From: UBA1081 sp045639185
GTDB taxonomy: Bacteria; Bacillota; Clostridia; Oscillospirales; Acutalibacteraceae
Direction of reading: 5' to 3'
Length of the DNA: 17,544 nucleotides
Assembly: GCA_045639185.1 (NCBI GenBank)
Contig: JAZUCO010000168.1
Coordinates: 1-17,544 of the forward strand
Part shown: piece after piece, positions 6,850-13,045 of the stretch
Numbering within the stretch: position 1 is the first letter of the stretch
Layout: each line of letters opens with the position of its first letter
Made by a program: the position numbers and the translations under genes
The notes under the pieces: model-generated
Databases searched by the model: none
What the model saw: only the letters and a program-made list of their open reading frames with translations
What the model was told of the DNA's origin: nothing

Positions 6850-7835
6850 CAAATCTTTACGGAATCACTTTTGCGGTTGCTGTGCTGATGACGGGTGTCT
6901 GCATTCACGTTGACAGAAAGCGTGATGCCTGGCTTCTTTTTCTTTTTATTTCAATAGCTGTATGCAATCTCGGTTATTTTCTTATGTCACTTGCAACACA
7001 GCTTGATTTTGCTTTGTTTGCAAACAGAATTGCATATCTGGGCAACGTATTCCTTCCGTTTTTTATGCTGATGATGATAATAAACTTATCAGGATTCAGA
7101 TATCCCGCATATATGCCGTGGGTACTCGTTGCGATAAACTGCCTGATGCTGTTTATCACCATCAGCGGAGGTTTTCTGCCGATATATTATAAAGAAGTTT
7201 CCTTTGAAATAATTGACGGAATGCCCACACTCATCAAAGAATACGGACCTTTGCATATTTTTTACAAATTCTATCTCTTCGGCTATTTTGCGGCAATGGT
7301 AGGAATAATTATCCGCTCGACAATCAAGAAGACTTTTATTTCAAACAAGCATGCGGCATTTCTCGCATTTCTTGTTATAGGCAATATAACAATATGGATT
7401 GTTGAAAACATTATAGATTCAAAATTCGAGTTTGTATCAGTCTCATATCTCGTAACAGAAGGTCTGATACTGTTTATATACGACATTCTGCAGGACTACG
7501 GTCTGCTGGACTCCTCTCTGATTGAATCTGCAACAGAAAAGGCAGACAGCAACTCTGCCGCAGAGCATTCTGAAATAATTAAGGAAGAAACAATAAGATT
7601 CTTCACAAAAGAACAGATTGATGCAATTTTCAAAAACTGGGACGAAGTCAACAAACTGTCACAAAGAGAGGCAGAAGTGCTGAAGTTTATCCTCGCAAAC
7701 GAGAAAAGACAGATTATTGCTCAGGAGCTTTTTGTAACAGAAAGCACAATCAAAAAACACACCGCAAATATCTTCAGAAAACTCGGAATCACAAACAGAG
7801 CCGAACTTTTTGAAAAAGCAAAACAATCACTATAA
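6846..7835 (+). CDS. Membrane-embedded LuxR-type regulator with a seven-helix N-terminal sensor
   Basis: The product is 329 residues. Seven hydrophobic segments can be seen at about 3-21, 28-50, 61-83, 88-110, 138-158, 167-189 and 195-213, in the layout of the 7TM region found at the N-terminus of some histidine kinases. A linker (about 220-265) leads to a LuxR/GerE HTH at 270-329 (LSQREAEVL, then ELFVTESTIKKHTANIFRKL). No kinase, receiver or HATPase domain is present, so it looks like a one-component transmembrane regulator that binds DNA while membrane-bound or after release. AAGGGG (6833-6838) is its ribosome site inside the XRE gene. It has no terminator of its own: two bases after the stop codon the HAD-end duplication begins, and the first terminator is at 8051. 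Its likely target is the divergent dockerin operon and its own promoter (inference). Confidence 0.85.
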   Translation: MTNLYGITFAVAVLMTGVCIHVDRKRDAWLLFLFISIAVCNLGYFLMSLATQLDFALFANRIAYLGNVFLPFFMLMMIINLSGFRYPAYMPWVLVAINCLMLFITISGGFLPIYYKEVSFEIIDGMPTLIKEYGPLHIFYKFYLFGYFAAMVGIIIRSTIKKTFISNKHAAFLAFLVIGNITIWIVENIIDSKFEFVSVSYLVTEGLILFIYDILQDYGLLDSSLIESATEKADSNSAAEHSEIIKEETIRFFTKEQIDAIFKNWDEVNKLSQREAEVLKFILANEKRQIIAQELFVTESTIKKHTANIFRKLGITNRAELFEKAKQSL

Positions 7836-7836
7836 A

Positions 7837-8035
7837 AAAACGCCTGAGAAACCTCCTTGGCGCAGAAAAGGTTATATCATTCGGAGATAATCTTAACGAC
7901 ATACCGATGTTTGACGCAAGTGATGAAAGCTATGCCGTGGCAAATGCAAAAGATGAAGTAAAGCAAAAAGCAAACGGTGTTATCGAGTCCAACATAAACA
8001 ATGGTGTTGTGGAATTTATAAAGCAGAATTTTTGA
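7837..8035 (+). repeat. Direct repeat, right copy: displaced HAD gene end
   Basis: Partner of the repeat at 3829-4030, offset 4008 bp. 7837-8010 is near-identical to 3829-4002; 8011-8032 is clearly more diverged. Together the copies bracket the dockerin/zinc-ribbon/XRE/LuxR block. Confidence 0.95.
7841..8035 (+). pseudogene. 5'-truncated copy of the Cof-type HAD gene (last 64 codons and stop)
   Basis: In frame from 7841 this stretch encodes the equivalent of residues 210-273 of the intact HAD gene, including motif IV (GDNLND). The only early differences are synonymous CGT/CGC and GAG/GAC (E to D). The end differs: VVEFIKQNF and TGA here, against VVKFIKKNFE and TAA in the intact copy. It has no start codon, ribosome site or catalytic N-terminus, and it lies in a different frame from the LuxR gene that ends two bases before the homology. 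It is a remnant, not a gene. Confidence 0.93.
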
Positions 8036-8050
8036 TTAACATAAAAAACT

Positions 8051-8070
8051 CCCGTGAAAAACTTCACGGG
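8051..8070. terminator. Bidirectional terminator shared by the LuxR side and proS
   Basis: CCCGTGAA (8051-8058) pairs with TTCACGGG (8063-8070) around AAAC. The left flank has an A run (8043-8048) and the right flank ATATTTTTT, so it works for plus transcription and for the proS transcript ending at 8080. Confidence 0.88.
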
Positions 8071-8079
8071 AAATATTTT

Positions 8080-9807
8080 TTATTCAGCTTTGCATTTTAC
8101 AAGAAGCTCTGCAACAAGATTCTTGACAGTTGCAACTGTTTCCTCTACGGGAACTTTTGCACTGTATGTCTTATCTCTTGTAACAACTTCGCAAACGTTT
8201 TCTTTAAGATTTCTGGGGCTTACAATTACTCTTACGGGTACACCGAGAAGGTCAGCATCTGAGAACATAAAGCCTGCGCTTACCTTACGGTCATCGTAAA
8301 TTACCTCAAGTCCTGCATCCTGAAGGTCTTCATACATCTTATCTGCTGCTGCGTGTGCTTCTTCGTCTGCAGCCTTCATACAGCAGAGGTGTACCTGCCA
8401 GGGAGCAATTGACATAGGCCAGATAGGACCGTATTCGTCGTGGTGAGCTTCGCATACTGATGCAGCAAGTCTGCCGACACCGATACCGTAGCAACCCATA
8501 ATGGGTGTATGGCTTTCGCCCTTTTCGTCAAGGTATGACATACCCATTGACTTTGAATATTTTGTACCGAGCTGGAAGATGTTACCTACTTCGATACCTC
8601 TTGAAACTGTGATTGCCTTCTGCTTACATGAAGGACAGATGCCGCCTGTGATAATCTTTGCAAAATCGTGATATTCCGCATCAGGGAAATCTCTGTCCAT
8701 ATCAAGACCTGTGAAGTGGTAATCAAGCTCATTTGCACCTGTTACAAGGTTATTGCAACCCTTTACTGATGCATCGAAAAGTACTGTGCATTCTGCATTA
8801 AGATTCTTGGGACCAATGAAACCTGCGACAATGCCTGATTCTTCTGTGATAACTGCGGGGTGAATGTTTTCACCGAGGAAGTTTGTGAGCTTTGTTTCGT
8901 TTACATCAAGATCGCCTCTGATGAATACGATAACATATTCATCTGTCATATTCTTCTGATATACAACAGCTTTAAGGCTCTTCTTTGCGTCTGCCTTAAG
9001 GAAGTCACATACTTCTTCGATTGTGTGCATATCGGGTGTATGTACCTTTGTAAGCTCTTCTGATACATCATCATGAAGAGGTTCAATAATGCTCTCTGCA
9101 GCTTCCATATTAGCTCTGTAACCGCATTCGGGACAGATTGCGATTGAATCTTCACCGATAGATGTAAGGAGCATATATTCGTGAGAAATATTACCGCCCA
9201 TCATACCTGAGTCAGACTCAACTACGATTGTTTCGGGAATACCTGCTCTTGCAAAGATTCTTTCATAAGCGTGATAGCACTTTGCATAGTACTGCTCAAG
9301 GTCTTCCTGAGATGTATGGAATGAATATGCATCCTTCATTGTGAATTCACGCACACGGATAAGACCTGCTCTGGGTCTTGCTTCGTCACGGAACTTTGTC
9401 TGAATCTGGTAAATCATAAAGGGATAACGATTATAAGAATTTGCGTATTCACGGACAAGCTGAACAGCAGCTTCTTCGTGTGTCATACCAAGAACCATAG
9501 GTGCACCGTTTCTGTCCTTAAAACGACAGAGAGAGTTGTCGATTGACTGATATCTGCCTGATTCCTCCCAGAGAGATGCGGGCATAACAACAGGGAAAGA
9601 AACTTCCTGACCGTCGATTCTGTCCATCTCTTCACGAATGATATTTTCAATTTTCTTTGTTATACGGCGAAGAGGCATAAATGAAGAATAAATACCGTTT
9701 GAAACAAACTTCATATATCCGCCTCTGACCATTAACGCATGGCTGTCTACCACGCAATCAGAGGGTTTTTCCTTAAATCTTTCGCCGACGAGCTTATCAA
9801 GTTTCAT
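8080..9807 (-). CDS. proS: Prolyl-tRNA synthetase, bacterial type with editing domain
   Basis: The product is 575 residues, the standard size for bacterial-type ProRS, which charges tRNA-Pro with proline in the cytosol. Class II motifs are present: motif 2 at about 139-156 (FRDEARPRAGLIRVREF) with THEE (109-112), and motif 3 at 438-447 (GCYGIGVGRL). The insertion (INS, YbaK-like) editing domain, which removes mischarged Ala, lies between about 230 and 390. It is flanked by two CxxC pairs (C225/C228 and C391/C394) that probably hold a zinc ion, a variable feature of this family. The anticodon-binding domain is at about 470-565. It starts 18 bases after the stop of the HAD gene at 9826 and has only a weak SD (AGAAGG), suggesting co-transcription with that gene. 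Its end meets the HAD remnant across a shared terminator. Confidence 0.97.
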   Translation of the reverse strand: MKLDKLVGERFKEKPSDCVVDSHALMVRGGYMKFVSNGIYSSFMPLRRITKKIENIIREEMDRIDGQEVSFPVVMPASLWEESGRYQSIDNSLCRFKDRNGAPMVLGMTHEEAAVQLVREYANSYNRYPFMIYQIQTKFRDEARPRAGLIRVREFTMKDAYSFHTSQEDLEQYYAKCYHAYERIFARAGIPETIVVESDSGMMGGNISHEYMLLTSIGEDSIAICPECGYRANMEAAESIIEPLHDDVSEELTKVHTPDMHTIEEVCDFLKADAKKSLKAVVYQKNMTDEYVIVFIRGDLDVNETKLTNFLGENIHPAVITEESGIVAGFIGPKNLNAECTVLFDASVKGCNNLVTGANELDYHFTGLDMDRDFPDAEYHDFAKIITGGICPSCKQKAITVSRGIEVGNIFQLGTKYSKSMGMSYLDEKGESHTPIMGCYGIGVGRLAASVCEAHHDEYGPIWPMSIAPWQVHLCCMKAADEEAHAAADKMYEDLQDAGLEVIYDDRKVSAGFMFSDADLLGVPVRVIVSPRNLKENVCEVVTRDKTYSAKVPVEETVATVKNLVAELLVKCKAE

Positions 9808-9825
9808 ACTAAACTACCTTCTGTT

Positions 9826-10452
9826 TTATATTTTGATTCCTTTATTTCTTAACTTCTCTCGAAGTACACTTACATCTTCAAATGACGGGGAGAAGACTAT
9901 TCCGTCCATTCCACAGTCAATACCGCCCTGAATATTTTCCTCCACATCGTCAATAAAAATACATTCTGACGGGTCAAGAGAAAATGTATTGAAAAGGATT
10001 TCATAAATCTCTTTTTCGGGCTTCAATACTTTATGTTCACAGGAAATGATTTTACCATCCATAAGAGCTATAGCCGGTTTGTGAGGTGAATACTCATAGA
10101 AATCATACCCTGCATTGCTTAAAAGATATGTTTTATAACCGTTTGCCTTAAGCTCGGTTATAAGGTCATACATTTCAGGGAAAGGCGGCATTTCTGTTAC
10201 ACCGTAGCCCTTTTCAAGATAAATTTCTTTAAGTACACTGAGAACATGAGGAGGAAGCTGAGGTGCAACCTCTTCAATGACATCAGCATAAGTTCTTATA
10301 CCTCTGTCACAGTCTCTGTAAATTCCGCTTTTGTAAAATACATTGAGAATAAGATCCACATCTTTTTTATCGGGAAGATACTTTGAAAAAGTCTTTTCGG
10401 GATAAAACATAATGAGGACATTTCCCATATCAAAAATTATATTCTTAATCAT
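9826..10452 (-). CDS. HAD-superfamily hydrolase, subfamily IA (YihX-like)
   Basis: The product is 208 residues. Motif I is FDMGNVLI: nucleophile D8, but G10 where many HAD enzymes have the second aspartate. The FDxGNV form is typical of the YihX / epoxide-hydrolase-N-terminal-like group, so this need not mean loss of activity. Motif II is LSNAG (S112), motif III is K144 (KVLKPEKEIY) and motif IV is FIDDVEEN (D168, D169). A small helical C1 cap spans about 16-90. The likely activity is a sugar-phosphate or related phosphatase; the substrate is unknown. The ribosome site is weak (no clear SD, only TTGGT), and the gene follows acpP's hairpin by about 20 bases, so it may depend on read-through from the acpP promoter. 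proS follows after 18 bases. Confidence 0.88.
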   Translation of the reverse strand: MIKNIIFDMGNVLIMFYPEKTFSKYLPDKKDVDLILNVFYKSGIYRDCDRGIRTYADVIEEVAPQLPPHVLSVLKEIYLEKGYGVTEMPPFPEMYDLITELKANGYKTYLLSNAGYDFYEYSPHKPAIALMDGKIISCEHKVLKPEKEIYEILFNTFSLDPSECIFIDDVEENIQGGIDCGMDGIVFSPSFEDVSVLREKLRNKGIKI

Positions 10453-10466
10453 AAATTTACCAAATC

Positions 10467-10494
10467 AAAAGGGCGGTTGCTGAAACATCCGCCC
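10467..10494 (-). terminator. Hairpin after the acyl carrier protein gene, probable leaky terminator
   Basis: On the minus strand GGGCGG (10494-10489) pairs with CCGCCC (10476-10471), with inner TG/CA pairs, followed by only four T residues. The short T run suggests partial termination, leaving some read-through into the HAD and proS genes. Confidence 0.6.
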
Positions 10495-10502
10495 CCGAAA
10501 TC

Positions 10503-10724
10503 TTAAAAATTCTCAAGAAAAGCTACAACATCACCGATTGTGTTGAATTTTTCAAAATCTTCATCCAGAACTTCAACATTGAAATTATCTTCAATATCCA
10601 TAACAAGTTCGACAAGGTCAAGACTGTCAAAATTCAGTTCCTGAAACGATGTACTCATTGTAACATCATCCTCAGGAATGTCGTACGCTTCACAGATGAT
10701 TGCTCTTATTTTTTCAAATTCCAT
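10503..10724 (-). CDS. acpP: Acyl carrier protein
   Basis: The product is 73 residues, acidic, in the four-helix ACP form. The phosphopantetheine site is S34 in FDSLDLVEL, followed by the conserved acidic helix II (DIEDNF) and the C-terminal FNTIGDVVAFL. As holo-protein it carries growing acyl chains in fatty-acid synthesis. AAGGAG precedes the ATG. Unlike the common clostridial arrangement it is not among fab genes here: it stands alone with its own promoter between ftsZ and a HAD/proS pair. It may be the housekeeping ACP or a second, specialised ACP; sequence alone cannot decide, though the motif and helix pattern look housekeeping-like. Confidence 0.92.
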   Translation of the reverse strand: MEFEKIRAIICEAYDIPEDDVTMSTSFQELNFDSLDLVELVMDIEDNFNVEVLDEDFEKFNTIGDVVAFLENF

Positions 10725-10757
10725 AGCAAACTCTCCTTTTATAAAAAAATCAAAGCA

Positions 10758-10777
10758 ATATCATTATATTATGATAT
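10758..10777. promoter_or_regulatory. Perfect inverted repeat over the acpP -10 and start site, candidate operator
   Basis: ATATCAT (minus strand 10777-10771) and ATGATAT (10764-10758) are perfectly complementary around six bases. The repeat covers part of the -10 and the expected transcription start, an ideal place for a repressor. The sequence is not the FapR consensus as I know it, and the AT content means chance cannot be excluded. Confidence 0.5.
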
Positions 10778-10802
10778 TATTTAATTTTTTACTCTTTGTC
10801 AA
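10774..10802 (-). promoter_or_regulatory. Promoter of the acyl carrier protein gene
   Basis: Minus-strand TTGACA (10802-10797), a 17-base spacer and TAATAT (10779-10774). It lies downstream of the ftsZ terminator, so acpP is a separate transcription unit. Confidence 0.85.
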
Positions 10803-10840
10803 TACTTTAGAAAGAATTTTTGCAAAAGGAGTATTTTCAG

Positions 10841-10868
10841 AAAAAGCGATGCCCGAAAAGACACCGCT
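10841..10868 (-). terminator. Rho-independent terminator of ftsZ
   Basis: On the minus strand AGCGGTGTC (10868-10860) pairs with GGCATCGCT (10853-10845), with two G-T wobbles, followed by TTTTTC. It lies about 30 bases after the ftsZ stop codon and ends the division cluster. Confidence 0.82.
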
Positions 10869-10896
10869 CTGAAATATTTTAATCGGTTATAAAATA

Positions 10897-12003
10897 TTAT
10901 TTCTTGCTTCTGAACATTTCGAAGATATCGCTGAGGTCTTCGTCATTTGTTCCGAATTCAAACTTTGAGGGTTCTGCTGCAGGCTTTGATTCAACCTGAG
11001 CTTCTTCCTTAACATCTGCCTTTGCAACGGGTTTAATAACATTGGGCTGTGAGCCGAAACCTGTTGCAACAACAGTGATGATCATTTCATCATCAAGTGT
11101 GGGATCAAGAGCAACACCAAAGATGATGTTTGCATCGGGATCTGCTGTTTCTGAAATGATTGAGCTGGCAACATCAACTGCATCAAGAGTGATATCTGAT
11201 GAAGCTGAGATATTGATGATGATACCCTTTGAACCCTGAATTGATGTTTCAAGAAGGGGGCTTGTGATAGCCATTTTTGCTGATTCTTCAGCTTTATCCT
11301 TACCTGTAGCTCTGCCTACACCCATATGAGCATAGCCTGCATCCTTCATAACTGAAGTAACGTCTGCAAAGTCGAGGTTGATAAGTCCGGGAACTGTGAT
11401 AAGTTCTGCAATGCTTCTTACGCCCTGACGAAGAACATCGTCTGCAACTTCGAATGCATTTGCGAAAGTAATCTTTTCGTCTGAAACAAGCTTAAGTCTT
11501 TCATTAGGAATAATGATAAGACTGTCTACATGCTGAGAAAGTTCTGCAATACCTTCTTCAGCCTGAGCCATACGACGTCTGCCTTCAAAGTTGAAGGGCT
11601 TTGTAACGATACCTACTGTGAGGATACCCTTATCTTTTGCCATCTGAGCAATTACGGGAGCTGCGCCTGTACCTGTGCCGCCGCCCATACCTGCTGTGAT
11701 GAATACCATATCTGCACCAGTGAGTGAATCATTGATTGCATCCATGCTCTCTTCAGCAGCTTTCTGACCAACATCGGGACGTGCGCCTGCACCCTTACCG
11801 TCTGTAACCTTTTCACCGATCTGGATCTTTGTTGTTGCCTTAGAATACATAAGTACCTGTTTATCTGTGTTGATAGCGATGAATTCAACACCCTGAACTC
11901 CTGCTTCAACCATTCTGTTGATTGCGTTACCGCCGCCGCCACCTACACCGATGACTTTTATTTTTGTTACTTCTTCACGTTCATTTGCAATTTCGAAAGC
12001 CAT
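10897..12003 (-). CDS. ftsZ: Cell division GTPase FtsZ
   Basis: The product is 368 residues. It polymerises into the Z ring at midcell and recruits the divisome. The GTP-binding glycine loop is GGGTGTG (107-113), the early GVGGGGGNA segment is at 19-27 and the T7 synergy loop is NLDFAD (209-214), so the GTPase core is complete. A short linker (about 325-350) is followed by the C-terminal peptide EDLSDIFEMFRSKK, which lacks the usual proline of the IPxFLR core that binds FtsA/SepF. The ribosome site is GGAGG before the ATG at 12003. Gene order after ftsQ is the usual Firmicutes order, but with no ftsA between them, as in many Clostridia. It has its own promoter and terminator, so it can be expressed more strongly than the genes upstream. 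Confidence 0.98.
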   Translation of the reverse strand: MAFEIANEREEVTKIKVIGVGGGGGNAINRMVEAGVQGVEFIAINTDKQVLMYSKATTKIQIGEKVTDGKGAGARPDVGQKAAEESMDAINDSLTGADMVFITAGMGGGTGTGAAPVIAQMAKDKGILTVGIVTKPFNFEGRRRMAQAEEGIAELSQHVDSLIIIPNERLKLVSDEKITFANAFEVADDVLRQGVRSIAELITVPGLINLDFADVTSVMKDAGYAHMGVGRATGKDKAEESAKMAITSPLLETSIQGSKGIIINISASSDITLDAVDVASSIISETADPDANIIFGVALDPTLDDEMIITVVATGFGSQPNVIKPVAKADVKEEAQVESKPAAEPSKFEFGTNDEDLSDIFEMFRSKK

Positions 12004-12060
12004 TTTACATCCTCCGTATATTAATTATGATTATACTACTATATACAACAATACTTATAT

Positions 12061-12089
12061 ATAATAACACGTAACTGAATAAATTTCAA
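12061..12089 (-). promoter_or_regulatory. Promoter of ftsZ
   Basis: Minus-strand TTGAAA (12089-12084), a 17-base spacer and TATTAT (12066-12061), leaving a leader of about 50 bases. The 163-bp gap between ftsQ and ftsZ contains no clear terminator, so ftsZ may also receive read-through from the upstream genes. Confidence 0.7.
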
Positions 12090-12166
12090 TACGTAAACTG
12101 CAATAAATATTGTCAGATTTATAATTTTTTTGAGATTTTAAGCCATTTTTCAGCCTGAGTCTGTTA

Positions 12167-13045
12167 TCAGCCGACTGCGATTATTTCGTCAGGATTATCT
12201 GAATTATCATCAACGGGAGAATTATCTGCTCCCACATAAGCACGTTTCGGGTCAACTACATTGATAACCTGTCTTGAAGCCGAGCCTTTTTCATTTTCTG
12301 CATTTATAGCATTTACAGCTGCATTGAATTTTTCATCAAGGTCTGTCATACTGCCAAGCACGATTGTATATCTGTCAGCAACTGTAAAACTGATATTGAC
12401 GATATTGACTATATCAATTTTTGTGATAGGCATAAGTCCTGATTTTTCGCAATATTCTTCTATTGAAGACAATTTAGACTTACAACTTTCATCTTCAAAG
12501 GCTGCAAATTCACCAAGTTCCGCAGACAAAAGATGTACACCTATAAGCTTTGCACAATATGACGGAATATCCTCTGTTCTTTCAAGAGCTTTGAAATTCT
12601 TGTCAAGCAGCGTGTATCCGCCACCTGCGTCAACTGCATACTGAGCGTGTGTATCCTCAACAATAAGTTTGAGAGTTGAGGGATACTGTCTCTTCACTTC
12701 AACATTACCGATGTAAGGAAGAAGCGTTTCGATTGACGCTTCAATATCTTCTTTTGAAATCAGCACAAGACTTTCACCTTCACCGACTCCGCACATTTTT
12801 ATAATTTCTTCATCTGTATAATAACAACTGTTTGTATGTTTGTGAGTGCCTTTGCAGAAATCATCAGCAACCCCTTCAACCGTTATTGTGCCGACTTTGA
12901 ACAGCACATATGAACAGAGAAGAAAAAGAACAACACCAAGCCCGATGCAGAAAACTGCACCGCGCCTGAATTTTTTAAGCTTCAGCTGAATCTCTTGTTG
13001 CTTCTTCTTATCTGATTCTTTTTTAACGTTACGGGATTCTGCCAT
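12167..13045 (-). CDS. ftsQ: Division protein FtsQ/DivIB with an unusual Cys/His insertion in the POTRA domain
   Basis: The product is 292 residues. A basic, lysine-rich cytoplasmic tail (1-28), one membrane helix (about 31-50), then an extracytoplasmic POTRA domain beginning GTITVEGV (52-59) and a beta domain to about 265, with an acidic tail. This bitopic layout and the place between murA and ftsZ identify FtsQ/DivIB, which links FtsB/FtsL (DivIC) to the septal synthase. The odd part is CKGTHKHTNSC (64-74), inserted between the first POTRA strand and the helix starting TDEEI; ordinary family members have only a few residues there. Its two Cys and two His could bind metal or form a disulfide. 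The gene overlaps murA by 17 bases; its AAAGGG site lies inside murA, suggesting coupled translation. Confidence 0.9.
   Translation of the reverse strand: MAESRNVKKESDKKKQQEIQLKLKKFRRGAVFCIGLGVVLFLLCSYVLFKVGTITVEGVADDFCKGTHKHTNSCYYTDEEIIKMCGVGEGESLVLISKEDIEASIETLLPYIGNVEVKRQYPSTLKLIVEDTHAQYAVDAGGGYTLLDKNFKALERTEDIPSYCAKLIGVHLLSAELGEFAAFEDESCKSKLSSIEEYCEKSGLMPITKIDIVNIVNISFTVADRYTIVLGSMTDLDEKFNAAVNAINAENEKGSASRQVINVVDPKRAYVGADNSPVDDNSDNPDEIIAVG

Noticed and set aside
4031..7836. Block as an autonomous mobile element (IS, transposon or ICE)
   Set aside because: No integrase, transposase, relaxase or terminal inverted repeat is present; the flanking direct repeats are gene ends about 200 bp long, not short target-site duplications. 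Insertion is retained only as a history, not an element call.
7837..8079. A second functional HAD gene or small protein after the LuxR gene
   Set aside because: The frame has no start codon or ribosome site and lacks the catalytic aspartates of motif I; it is a remnant.
9826..10452. HAD hydrolase inactivated by loss of the second motif I aspartate
   Set aside because: FDxGNV is the normal motif of the YihX-like subgroup and the other catalytic motifs are intact, so inactivation is not supported.
12004..12166. Terminator or small RNA between ftsQ and ftsZ
   Set aside because: Only weak pairings with long loops are present and no T tract follows a stem; a promoter explains the conserved-looking part.
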